A DNA stretch of 64,000 bases, taken from positions 1 through 64,000 of the forward strand of contig NZ_VTHJ01000036.1 in assembly GCF_008386495.1 (NCBI RefSeq), in the 5' to 3' direction. Each line of letters opens with the position of its first letter. Position 1 is the first letter of the stretch. The position numbers and the translations under genes were made by a program. Positions 49,643 through 57,829 of this stretch are shown piece after piece. The notes beneath the pieces are model-generated. The model did not search any database and had not been told where the DNA came from. It saw only the letters and a list, made by a program, of their open reading frames with translations. The stretch comes from Streptomyces tailanensis. GTDB taxonomy: Bacteria > Actinomycetota > Actinomycetes > Streptomycetales > Streptomycetaceae.

Positions 49643-52600
49643 ATGGGTCCCGTGGAGCTGGAATTCCGACTGCTCGGTCCGGTCGAGGCGTGGCATGCGG
49701 GCAGACCCGTGCGGCTGGGCGGGCCGAAACCGCGGGCGCTGCTGGCCGTGTTGCTGCTGCGGGCGGGCCAGGTGGTGCCCGCGGATGTGCTGGTGGACGT
49801 GATCTGGGGAGAGGACCCTCCGGACACGGCACGGGCGCTGGTGCAGACGTATGTGTCGGCGCTGCGGCGAGCCCTGCCCGCCGAGGTGGCCGAGGCGATC
49901 GAGACACGGCCACCGGGGTATCTGATCCGGCGCGGGGTCGGGCGGGTCGACGTGGCCGACTTCGAGGCGCTCACGGCAAAGGCCCGGCAGGCCGCCGCGG
50001 GCGGTGACCACGAGGGCGCCGCGCGGCTGCTGCGGGCCGCGTCGGACCTGTGGCGCGGTCCGGCGCTCGGTGGCGTCGGGGAGGCCCTGCGGGGTGAGGC
50101 CGGGCGGTTGGAGGAAGCCCGGCAGGCGGCGCTGGAAGAACGTATCGCCGTCGAGTTGGAGGGCGGGGGACGGGAGGCGGAACTCGTCACCGAACTCACC
50201 GCCTTGGTGGGATCGCACCCGACGCGGGAGCGGCTGCGGGGCCAGCTGATGCTCGGGCTCTACCGGCTGGGGCGGCAGGCCGACGCGCTGGCCGTGTATG
50301 CGGAGGGCCGGGCCGTGCTCGCCGAGCAGTTGGGGCTCGACCCGGGACCGGAGCTGAACCGGCTGTACGAGGCCATCCTGCGCGCCGACCCGGAGTTGCT
50401 GGCCGCCCCCTCCGCCCCGGCGCCCAAAAGCACCGTCGCCGCGCCCCGGCCCGTGTCCCTCCTCCCGCCCGCCATCGGGGACTTCACCGGGCGGGAGGAG
50501 GAACTGGCCGGTGTCGTCGAGGGGTTGACCGGCGCGCGGGAGGCGATGCCCGTCGTCGTGGTGTCGGGGGCCGCCGGGGTCGGCAAGTCCGCGCTCGCCG
50601 TACAGGCCGCGCACCGGGTGGCCGCCGAGTACCCCGACGGGCAGCTCTACGCCGAACTGCACGGCTTCAGCGAGCCCGTGCCGCCCGGCGAGGTACTGGG
50701 GCGGCTACTGCGCGCGCTCGGCGCGGACCCGCCGGAGCACACGGCCGAGCGCGGTGACCTGTTCCGCAGCCTCGTCGCCGGGCGGCGGATCCTGCTGGTC
50801 CTGGACGACGCGGGCGGCGAGGCCCAGGTCCGGCCGCTGCTGCCGGGGAGCGCGACCTGCGGGGTGCTGGTCACCTCACGGGCCCGGCTCGGCGGACTCG
50901 TCGGGGCCCGGCGTACCGACCTCGACGTCCTGGACGACGTACGGGGCCTTGAGCTGCTGACCCGGGTCACCGGGCCCCGGCACACCGACGCGGGCGACCC
51001 GCGCGAGGAGGCCGCCGCGCGGCGGATCGTCGAGCTGTGCGGCGGGCTGCCGCTGGCCCTGCGGATCGCGGGCGCCCGGCTGGCGACCCGGCGGCACTGG
51101 ACGACCGGCGTGCTCGCCGAGCGCCTCGCCGACGAGCACCGCCGGCTCGACGAGCTCGCCGTGGGCGACCTGGAGGTACGGGCCGGCCTCGGCCTCAGCT
51201 ACCGGGCCCTGGACGACCGCGCCCGCCGCGTACTGCGCCGCATCGCCACCCTCGGCCCGGCCGACGTCGCCGTATGGACGGTGGCCGCCCTCGCCGACAC
51301 CACCGAGGACGAGGCGGAGGAAGTCCTGGAACGCCTCCTGGACGCCCAGTTGATCAACTGCCCCGGCACGGACCAGGTCGGCCAGCCCCGTTACCGCCTC
51401 CACGACCTCGTACGCGTCTACGCCGCCGAACGCGCGGAAACGGAGGACCCGATCACCGACCGCACGGCAGCGGTGGGGCGGGCCCTGACGGCAGGCCTGT
51501 GGCTGATGGACCGGGTAACGGAGGCGGCACCATCGGGTGCGGTGATCTTGAGACAGGGGTTCGGGGAAGCGCCCCTGAAGGGGCGCGGGGCTGTTACACA
51601 TGCGGCTCCGCCGCGTGGGCGCGAGCACCCACACAAGACCGGCAGCCGCGAACCGACAGACCCCCCCACCCCCGTAGGCGACCGAACAACCCACCGAGCC
51701 CTGTCAGACCCCTTCGCCTGGTTCGACGCGGAGGCCGACGCCCTCACCACCGCGGTAGAGCGGGCCGCAGCCATGGGCCTGCACAGACTCGCCTGTGAAG
51801 CCGCGGCAGCGCTCTGCTCCTCCTCCTTCGCCATCAGCAACCGCTTCGACGCCTGGTGGCGCAGCCACGACGCCGCCCTCGCGGCCGCCCGCCGCGCGGA
51901 AGACCGCTCGGGCGAGGCCCTGCTGATCGTCGGCCTCGGCCAACTCCGCTACGAACAGGACCGCATCGCCGATGCCCAGGAGTACTTCCGTACCGCCGAA
52001 CACATCTTCACCGAACTCGGCGACGTACGCGGCCGCTCCGCCGCCCTCGCCGGACTCGGCAGCGCCTGCCGCGAGGTGGGCGAACTGCGCGACGCGGAAC
52101 AGGCCCTGGCCGACGCGGCCGAGGGCTTCCGGCGGGTCGGCGACGACACCGGCGTCGGGGTCGCCTGCCGGTACGCCGGCTCCGTACGCCTCGAACTCGG
52201 CGACCAGGAAGGCGCGTTCCCGCTGCTCGACGAGTCGCTGCGGGCGTACCGGCGGCTCGGCAGCCGACGCGGCGAGGCGCTCGCGCTGCGCACGCTCAGC
52301 CTGGTGCACCGCTCGCTCGGCGCGTACGAGGAGGCCGCGCGCGTGGCCGAGGAGGCGCTGGAGATCCTGCGGTCCATCGGCGACGAGCACATGGCGGCGT
52401 ACGCCCTGCGGGCCCGTACGAAAGCCCGGATGCGGCTCGGGCACACCGCGGAGGCGGAGAGCGAGCTGCGCGAGATCGTGGAGGTCTGCCGGACCCACGG
52501 GGACCGTTTCGGCGAGGCCCTGACCGTGCGTACGCTCGGCGAGTGCGCCCTGGCCGAGGGCCGTCTGGCGGACGCGGACCGGCTGCTGACGGCGTCCGCC

Positions 52601-52774
52601 GCCCTCTGGGCGGTCCTCGCCCTGCCCCTCCCCCGCGCCCGCGCCCTGCGCAACCTCTCCGCCGTACGGGCCGCCCTCGGGGACGCGGACGGGGCCGCCG
52701 CGCTGCGGGCCGAGGCCATGGCGGTGTTCACGACGTGCGAGGCCCGCGAGCGATACGAGCCATGGCCTGACTAG
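49643..52774 (+). CDS. SARP-type regulator (AfsR-like: wHTH-BTAD-NB-ARC-TPR)
   Basis: A 1043-residue transcriptional activator of the Streptomyces antibiotic regulatory protein family. OmpR-like winged helix about 1-95 (EFRLLGPVEAWHAGRPVRLG), bacterial transcriptional activation domain about 100-245, then an NB-ARC ATPase with P-loop GAAGVGKSAL near residue 310, RILLVLDDAGG and GGLPLALRIAG. Tetratricopeptide repeats run from about 720 to the end. Between RVTEAAPSG and ALSDPFAWFD (about 630-685) the sequence is foreign: it is translated from a reverse family A repeat. Start ATG 49643, or GTG 49652 which has better ribosome-site spacing. The stop lies inside a tandem repeat. No biosynthetic cluster is adjacent; targets may be distant. 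Confidence 0.88.
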   Translation: MGPVELEFRLLGPVEAWHAGRPVRLGGPKPRALLAVLLLRAGQVVPADVLVDVIWGEDPPDTARALVQTYVSALRRALPAEVAEAIETRPPGYLIRRGVGRVDVADFEALTAKARQAAAGGDHEGAARLLRAASDLWRGPALGGVGEALRGEAGRLEEARQAALEERIAVELEGGGREAELVTELTALVGSHPTRERLRGQLMLGLYRLGRQADALAVYAEGRAVLAEQLGLDPGPELNRLYEAILRADPELLAAPSAPAPKSTVAAPRPVSLLPPAIGDFTGREEELAGVVEGLTGAREAMPVVVVSGAAGVGKSALAVQAAHRVAAEYPDGQLYAELHGFSEPVPPGEVLGRLLRALGADPPEHTAERGDLFRSLVAGRRILLVLDDAGGEAQVRPLLPGSATCGVLVTSRARLGGLVGARRTDLDVLDDVRGLELLTRVTGPRHTDAGDPREEAAARRIVELCGGLPLALRIAGARLATRRHWTTGVLAERLADEHRRLDELAVGDLEVRAGLGLSYRALDDRARRVLRRIATLGPADVAVWTVAALADTTEDEAEEVLERLLDAQLINCPGTDQVGQPRYRLHDLVRVYAAERAETEDPITDRTAAVGRALTAGLWLMDRVTEAAPSGAVILRQGFGEAPLKGRGAVTHAAPPRGREHPHKTGSREPTDPPTPVGDRTTHRALSDPFAWFDAEADALTTAVERAAAMGLHRLACEAAAALCSSSFAISNRFDAWWRSHDAALAAARRAEDRSGEALLIVGLGQLRYEQDRIADAQEYFRTAEHIFTELGDVRGRSAALAGLGSACREVGELRDAEQALADAAEGFRRVGDDTGVGVACRYAGSVRLELGDQEGAFPLLDESLRAYRRLGSRRGEALALRTLSLVHRSLGAYEEAARVAEEALEILRSIGDEHMAAYALRARTKARMRLGHTAEAESELREIVEVCRTHGDRFGEALTVRTLGECALAEGRLADADRLLTASAALWAVLALPLPRARALRNLSAVRAALGDADGAAALRAEAMAVFTTCEARERYEPWPD
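51569..51650 (-). repeat. Interspersed repeat family A, copy 6, inside the SARP gene
   Basis: Contains GAAGGGGCGCGGGGCTGTTA and GCGGCTCCGCCGCGTGGGCG, antisense to the SARP gene. It corresponds to about residues 643-670 of the regulator, translated without a stop. It is the only copy not lying between genes. Confidence 0.82.
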
Positions 52775-52825
52775 GACGATACGAGCCATGGCCGACCAGG
52801 GCCATACGAGCCATGGCCTGACCAG
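52753..52825. repeat. Three-copy tandem repeat spanning the SARP stop codon
   Basis: Units beginning ATACGAGCCATGGCC start at 52753, 52779 and 52804, so the period is 25-26 bases. The stop codon TAG is in the first unit. The following sequence to 53189 holds no supported gene apart from the hairpin at 53067. Confidence 0.75.
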
Positions 52826-53066
52826 AAGTCGCTTGCGGCGGACTTGCAGAGAACTTCCAGCGGAGCGGGCCATTCTTGGTGTTCTCGGGGGAAGAGCGGA
52901 TCGGCCGGGCGACCACCGCCCGGCCGGTCGGCCCCACCGGAGCGCACAGGGGACGAGCCGGTGGACACATGAACGCGAGCACATGAACGCAGTGGGATCA
53001 GAACGGCAGTACGGACGAGGGGAACAACCGTCGCCAGGCCACAGACCACCACTCAAGGGGGGAAGC

Positions 53067-53107
53067 CCCCGGGGAGGGACATCAGGGGATCAGGTCCCTC
53101 CCCGGGG
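53067..53107. terminator. Strong hairpin before the VanX-like gene
   Basis: CCCCGGGGAGGGAC (53067-53080) pairs perfectly with 53094-53107. There is no T tract. It could terminate the SARP transcript or form a leader structure for the dipeptidase gene. Confidence 0.55.
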
Positions 53108-53189
53108 TGCTGCCGCGCACCCCGCCTCACACCTGCCGTACGAGTACCCCGCGGTTGCCGGCACTCGTGGACCCTGTGGAAGACGACGC

Positions 53190-53846
53190 ATGCCTCCGAT
53201 CATCCTCATGAGCGACCCCGATGTCGCCCGCATACCGGTCCAGGAATGTGGTGAACCCCTCGTCGATCTGAGGGAGTTGCCCTTCGTGGTGGTCGACTCG
53301 CGCCAATCCGACCCCGAAGGGGCCTACGCGCATCTCCGCGAGGGTGTCGCCTGGCGGCTGGCCCGGGCGGCCCGGCTGCTGCCCGACGGGCTGCGGCTGC
53401 TGGTCACCGAGGGGTACCGGCCGCTCGCGCTGCAGATCAAGTACTTCGAGTCGTACGCCGCCGAGTTGCGCCGCGACAACCCCGACTGGTCGGAGGACCA
53501 TCTGCGCGTCCAGACCAGCCGTTCCCTCTCCCCGCCGGAGATCGGGCCGCATGTCGCCGGGGCCGCGGTCGATCTGACCCTGTGCACGGCCGCCGGGGAG
53601 GAACTCGACATGGGGACACGTGTCGACGCCAGCCCCGAGGAGAGCGACGACGCCTGCTACACCGACGCGCCCAACATCTCCGACACGGCCCGCCGCAACC
53701 GCCGCACGCTGTGCGCCGCCCTCACCACGGCCGGCCTGGTCAACTACCCCACCGAGTGGTGGCACTGGTCCTACGGCGACCGCTACTGGGCCCTGATGAC
53801 CGGCGCGCCGCATGCGCTGTACGGCCCCAAGGCGACCGTCTCCTAG
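53190..53846 (+). CDS. D-alanyl-D-alanine dipeptidase-like protein (VanX/M15D family)
   Basis: A zinc peptidase of about 218 residues. VanX-type motifs are present: the zinc ligands in GPHVAGAAVDLTL (His and Asp) and EWWHWSYGDRYW (catalytic Glu and His), and the family lead LRLLVTEGYRPLALQIKYFE with the conserved Arg. VanX cleaves D-Ala-D-Ala; related proteins act on other D,L-dipeptides in wall recycling. There is no signal peptide, so it is cytoplasmic. There are no vanHA neighbours, and glycopeptide resistance is not implied. ATG at 53190 with GGAAG upstream; a second ATG is at 53208. Confidence 0.85.
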   Translation: MPPIILMSDPDVARIPVQECGEPLVDLRELPFVVVDSRQSDPEGAYAHLREGVAWRLARAARLLPDGLRLLVTEGYRPLALQIKYFESYAAELRRDNPDWSEDHLRVQTSRSLSPPEIGPHVAGAAVDLTLCTAAGEELDMGTRVDASPEESDDACYTDAPNISDTARRNRRTLCAALTTAGLVNYPTEWWHWSYGDRYWALMTGAPHALYGPKATVS

Positions 53847-53875
53847 TGCAGCACCGCGTTGATCTTTCGGGGGTT

Positions 53876-54012
53876 CATGCGGCTTTGAGCGAGGTGCCGT
53901 CGTAGGTCCAGCGGTAGGGCTTGGCGTCCGTGGTGTCGTATTGGAGCACGAAATCGTCGATGCGGTCGGCGAGGTCCTGGCGCGATGTGATGGCGCCGCA
54001 CTCGGCGTCCCA
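53876..54012 (-). pseudogene. Transposase C-terminal remnant (IS630-like)
   Basis: The minus-strand frame DAECGAITSRQDLADRIDDF, then VLQYDTTDAKPYRWTYDGTS and LKAA to a TGA at 53876, resembles the last 45 residues of IS630/Tc1-type transposases. Upstream of it the match is lost, and the ends of the element are not visible. Confidence 0.4.
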
Positions 54013-54263
54013 GATCGCACGGCAACGCTAACCCGATCGGCCCAGGGCACCGCAAGCCTGCGAGCCGACCATCACACGATCGAGTTAAAGCGGCCTTGTG
54101 CGGACTCCTCGGCGAACAGTTGCGAACCCCCTCGGCGACCTCCACCAGGCCGGCCGCCTGGCTCGCCCGGCCACCGAGTCCGGTGTCCGCGTCGTTGCCG
54201 GTCGCCACCAGGCCCATGGAGCGGCAACTGGCGGAGGCGTAGCCGATGCGGGTCCAGCACGCG

Positions 54264-54411
54264 CTTCCTGATCCTCCGCTTCCGGGACACGATGAACGTC
54301 GTCGACCCGGCGACGCTGCCCGCGCGCCTGGCCACGGCGGGCTTCACGGACGTGTCCGTGGACCTGCACGAACTGGGCGGCTCCTTCCGCTTCCGCGCGC
54401 GACGCCCGTAG
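54264..54411 (+). pseudogene. C-terminal remnant of a SAM-dependent methyltransferase
   Basis: RFLILRFRDTMNVVDPATLP, then ARLATAGFTDVSVDLHELGG and FRFRARRP with TAG at 54409, reads as the end of a class I methyltransferase. The first 150 or so residues are missing, and the frame upstream is unrelated. Between the two remnants (54013-54263) I see only unassignable debris on the minus strand (VATGNDADTGLGGRASQAAG). Confidence 0.45.
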
Positions 54412-54423
54412 CCCGGGGCCGGG

Positions 54424-54909
54424 TCATGCCCCGAAGCGTCGTACGTACCGCCGCTGCCACGGGGTCTCCACCGCGTGGCGGTCGTAGTGCCGGCGTACGT
54501 ACGCCACGGCCTCCTCCGGCGGTACGCCGTCCAGGACGGCGAGGCAGGCCAGCGCGGTGCCGGTGCGGCCCCGGCCGCCGCCGCAGGCGAACTCCACGCG
54601 CTCGACCTCCGTCCGGCGCCAGGCGTCCCGGAACACCTCCTCGGCCTGCGCCCGGTCCCCGGGCAACCGGAAATCGGGCCAGCGCAACCAGCGTGACTCC
54701 CAGGGGACTTCGGGCGGCTCCTTACCGAGGAGATGAACGGCGTACGTGGGGGCCGGACCGTCGGGCAGAGGGTGCCTGAGCCCCCGACCGCGCACCAGCC
54801 GACCGGACGGCAGGCGCAGCACACCGGGGGCGTCCGGGTCCCAGGGGGCGACCGGAGGGGACGCGGTGTCCGTGTCGGTCGGCTCGGTCACGGCTTTCGG
54901 CTCGGTCAT
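54424..54909 (-). CDS. Protein-tyrosine phosphatase family protein
   Basis: A 161-residue protein with the Cys-x5-Arg phosphatase loop FACGGGRGRTGTALA (Cys near residue 109), preceded by VERVE and followed by helix LACLAVLDGVPPEEAVAYVR, the pattern of dual-specificity or tyrosine phosphatases. A general-acid Asp could lie in RWPDFRLPGD. The N-terminal 30 residues are polar and unconserved. ATG at 54909. Its substrate is unknown; it neighbours a FadR-type regulator but is probably transcribed alone. Confidence 0.8.
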   Translation of the reverse strand: MTEPKAVTEPTDTDTASPPVAPWDPDAPGVLRLPSGRLVRGRGLRHPLPDGPAPTYAVHLLGKEPPEVPWESRWLRWPDFRLPGDRAQAEEVFRDAWRRTEVERVEFACGGGRGRTGTALACLAVLDGVPPEEAVAYVRRHYDRHAVETPWQRRYVRRFGA

Positions 54910-55019
54910 CGGGTCAGCGTAGGCAGAGCCGGGCAGCGGCGTCCGCCGCTTTGGCGACGCGACTTCGCCGGGCGCCGGGCGCCGCCCCTCCGCCGCGGCT
55001 CGTTCGACTCGGCCATCCG

Positions 55020-55751
55020 CTACCCCACCCCCCGCGTCTCCTGTGCCGCCCTGGCCTCGATGCCCCGGAAGTGGTCGGACATCGCCCGTTGTGCGCCCTC
55101 GACGTCGTGGGCGCGTAGGGCGGTGACGATGTCGCGGTGGCGGCGGATGGTGAGGTCGGGGGTGGGGTCGTCGGTCCAGCCGCGGGCGCCGGCGACGCGG
55201 AGGAAGACGGTCCAGAAGGCGCCGAGGAGTTGGGGGACGAGGGCGTTGCCGAGGGAGGCGTAGAGGAGTTCGTGGAAGTCGCGGTCGAGTTCGGCGACGG
55301 GTTCGCCCGCCTTGCCCGCCGCCTCCATGCGGTCCACGACCGCCGCGAGGCCGTCCAGCTCCGCCTCCGTCAGCGTGCCCGCGACCCGGCGTACGAGGCC
55401 CTCCTCCAGTACCTCGCGGATCTGGAGGATCTCCGCGAGCGCGGCGGTGTCGCCGTCGGGGCGGGCCAGGGTGCGGAAGGTGAGGCCGTCGACGAGGGGC
55501 GTCAGGGAGGCCTGGCCGACGTACGTGCCGTAGCCGTGTCTGATGTCGACTATGTCGAGGGCCTGAAGGGCCTTGAGGGCCTCGCGGACGGAGTTGCGGC
55601 TGACGCCGAGGTCCTCCATCAGCTCCGTCTCGGTGGGCAGCGGGGCACCCGCCTGGAGTTTGCGGTCGAGGATCAGCTGCATCACCTCGCGCTGGATCTG
55701 ACCGCTCACCCGCCGCTCGGGTCGGCGCCGGCCGCCGCTCTCCTGAGACAT
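55020..55751 (-). CDS. GntR-family (FadR subfamily) transcriptional regulator
   Basis: A regulator of about 243 residues. Winged helix at residues 10-75 (GQIQREVMQLILDRKLQAGA, then TETELMEDLGVSRNSVREAL); helical FCD effector domain with metal ligands in RDFHELLYASLG and the C-terminal HRDIVTALRAHDVEGA and SDHFRGIE. ATG at 55751 is chosen; 55760 and 55778 also fit. It is divergent from the peptide-type ABC transporter operon ending in a DapA-like lyase, which is the natural target; the effector would be an organic or amino acid from that pathway. Confidence 0.88.
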   Translation of the reverse strand: MSQESGGRRRPERRVSGQIQREVMQLILDRKLQAGAPLPTETELMEDLGVSRNSVREALKALQALDIVDIRHGYGTYVGQASLTPLVDGLTFRTLARPDGDTAALAEILQIREVLEEGLVRRVAGTLTEAELDGLAAVVDRMEAAGKAGEPVAELDRDFHELLYASLGNALVPQLLGAFWTVFLRVAGARGWTDDPTPDLTIRRHRDIVTALRAHDVEGAQRAMSDHFRGIEARAAQETRGVG

Positions 55752-55945
55752 GCGCCGCATCGTACGCTCGCCGGACATCCGACGTCCCACCTCCGGACGG
55801 AAACCGAGGGAACTCGCTGGGGGAACGCCGGGTGAACGCACGGTGATCGCCCCGGGAAATTCTGCCCTAACGGGCCGTCAACTGTCCTTATTTCACACCG
55901 CCATTGGTCGCACCTTTGGCAGGTACGCCATTCGTGTGCGATCTC

Positions 55946-55974
55946 TTGACCGCCCTCACAGGCACTCTTATGGT
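55946..55974 (+). promoter_or_regulatory. Sigma-70-type promoter of the ABC transporter operon
   Basis: TTGACC (55946-55951), a 17-base spacer, and TATGGT (55969-55974), about 90 bases before the lipoprotein start at 56065. Just downstream is the direct repeat AGGACGTAGGACGTCG, a possible operator. Confidence 0.55.
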
Positions 55975-56064
55975 CACGCTGCTCCCTGTAGGACGTAGGA
56001 CGTCGTATCTCTCCCCCCTCGATCTTCAATCTTCGTCTCCCTTCGCTGCCTCCTTGGAGGAACC

Positions 56065-57699
56065 GTGCGCGACGTGACCCGAGACGCCCCGGCGGCGCTG
56101 CACCGCCGGTCGTTCCTGAAGCACTCCGGCGCGCTGGGCGCGGCCGCCGCCGTCTCCTCGTCGCTGGCCGCCTGTTCGGCCGGGCCCGAGTCCACCAACG
56201 ACACCGGCGGCGGAGGCGGCGGCAAGAACGGGACGCTTACCGCCGTCATCGGCTACGGCAACGACGGCAGCTGGGACCCTACCCAGACCGCCTCCGCCTT
56301 CTGCATGGCCGCCAACAACCACATCTACGAGGGGCTCCTCGACACCGACCCCATCTCGCGCGAGCCGTACGCGGCGCTGGCGACGGCCGTCCCGAGCGAC
56401 CTCAGCGGTACGTCGTGGAAGTTCGAGCTGCGGGCCGGGGCCACCTTCCACGACGGGAAACCGGTGACGGCCGACGACGTCGTCTTCGTGTACGAGCGGA
56501 TCCTCGACCCGGACACCCAGACCCTCGCCAAGGGCTTCTTCGCGAGCTGGCTGAAGGAGGTCCGGAAGATCGACGCGCAGAACGTCGAGCTGGTGCTGAA
56601 ATTCCCCTTCCCCGACGGGATTTCACGGCTGACGCTTGCCAAGATCATGCCCAAGCACATCTTCTCCCAGCCGGGCGCCTGGGAAGAGGCCATCAAGGGC
56701 AAGGCGATCGGCTCGGGGCCGTACCGGCAGACCGCGCACCACCCCAAGTCCAACACCACCTTCGAGGCGTACGCCGACTACAACGGGCCCCGCCCCGCCG
56801 CCTTCAAGAAGATGAACTGGATGACCATCGTCGACGCCGCCCCGCGCGTCGCGAAGATCTCCGGCGCCAGTGCGGGCGCGCAGATCGCCGACAACATCCC
56901 GTACGCCAATATCGGCCAGCTGGAGAAGGGCGGCATGACCGTCCAGGGCGGCTCCGGGATGAACAACCTGTTCCTGATGTTCAACACCAAGCACAAGCCC
57001 TTCGACGACGTACGCGTTCGGCAGGCGCTGCACTACGCGATCGACCGGGACAAGATGATCGAGGTCGCGCTGAAAGGGCATGGAAAGCCCGCGAGTTCCT
57101 TCCTGAATGAGGGGAACCCGAGCTATCGGCCGGCGAAGAGCGTGTACACGTACGACCCCGACAAGGCGAAGGAGTTGCTCGCCGAGGCGGGGGTCAGCGG
57201 GCTGAAGATCGAGATTCTCGCGGTGAACGTGAGCTGGATCGTCGACTGTCTGCCGACCATCAAGTCGTCGTGGGACGCGATCGGGGTCGAGACGACGCTG
57301 TCGCCGCAGGAGACCACGGCCGTCTTCACGAAGATGGACCAGAAGCAGGACTACCAGGTGGTGGCCGCGGCCTCCAATCCGAATCAGTTCGGGCTCGACG
57401 CGGATCTGATCATGCATTACAACTACGGGCCGCAGAACCTGTGGATGCAGTACGCCCGGTGGGCCGACAACTCCGTCGCCAAGCAGTTGTTCAAGGACAT
57501 GGACCAGGCGACTCAGGAGCCGGATACCGAGAAGAAGAAGACGATGGTGCAGGACTATATCGACGTCGTCGCCGAGCAGGTTGTGCTGTATCCGGTGGTG
57601 CACAACGAGTTGATGACGGCGTGGGATCCGAAGCGGCTTTCTGGGATAAGGGCTCAGCCGTATCCCGGGATCAACTTGCTGCAGGCGAAGTGGGTGTAG
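56065..57699 (+). CDS. Peptide/nickel-type ABC transporter substrate-binding lipoprotein
   Basis: A 544-residue cluster C binding protein of the DppA/OppA type. The N-terminus has a Tat-like twin-arginine signal (HRRSFLKHSGALG) and the lipobox LAAC near residue 37, followed by a Gly-rich linker. Family sequences are EGLLDTDPISREPYAALATA, ATFHDGKPVTADDVVFVYER, IGSGPYR and VRQALHYAIDRDKMIEVALK. The ligand may be a peptide or an acidic sugar; position beside a DapA-type lyase favours a small organic molecule. The start codon is GTG (56065), with TTGGAGG upstream. It is first in the operon and separated from the permease gene by a family A repeat. Confidence 0.9.
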   Translation: MRDVTRDAPAALHRRSFLKHSGALGAAAAVSSSLAACSAGPESTNDTGGGGGGKNGTLTAVIGYGNDGSWDPTQTASAFCMAANNHIYEGLLDTDPISREPYAALATAVPSDLSGTSWKFELRAGATFHDGKPVTADDVVFVYERILDPDTQTLAKGFFASWLKEVRKIDAQNVELVLKFPFPDGISRLTLAKIMPKHIFSQPGAWEEAIKGKAIGSGPYRQTAHHPKSNTTFEAYADYNGPRPAAFKKMNWMTIVDAAPRVAKISGASAGAQIADNIPYANIGQLEKGGMTVQGGSGMNNLFLMFNTKHKPFDDVRVRQALHYAIDRDKMIEVALKGHGKPASSFLNEGNPSYRPAKSVYTYDPDKAKELLAEAGVSGLKIEILAVNVSWIVDCLPTIKSSWDAIGVETTLSPQETTAVFTKMDQKQDYQVVAAASNPNQFGLDADLIMHYNYGPQNLWMQYARWADNSVAKQLFKDMDQATQEPDTEKKKTMVQDYIDVVAEQVVLYPVVHNELMTAWDPKRLSGIRAQPYPGINLLQAKWV

Positions 57700-57725
57700 C
57701 GCCGTTGGGGATTCGGATGTTCGCC

Positions 57726-57806
57726 GACTGCGGGTTGTTTGTGGCTGGTCGCGCCCACGCGGCGGAGCCGCACATGTCACAGCCCCGCGCCCCTTTGGGG
57801 CACGGC
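57726..57806 (+). repeat. Interspersed repeat family A, copy 7, within an operon
   Basis: Core GCCCACGCGGCGGAGCCGC, then ACATGTCACAGCCCCGCGCC and CCTTTGGGGCACGG. Sense orientation between the binding-protein gene and the first permease gene. Confidence 0.85.
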
Positions 57807-57829
57807 TGCACTTCCCCGGGAGTTCTTAA

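Noticed and set aside
49643..52774. SARP regulator as the marker of a biosynthetic gene cluster
   Set aside because: No synthase, tailoring or resistance genes surround it within this window; the neighbours are an HD protein and a dipeptidase.
53190..53846. VanX-like gene as part of a vancomycin-resistance cassette
   Set aside because: There are no vanH, vanA, vanS or vanR genes beside it; stand-alone relatives are common in Streptomyces.
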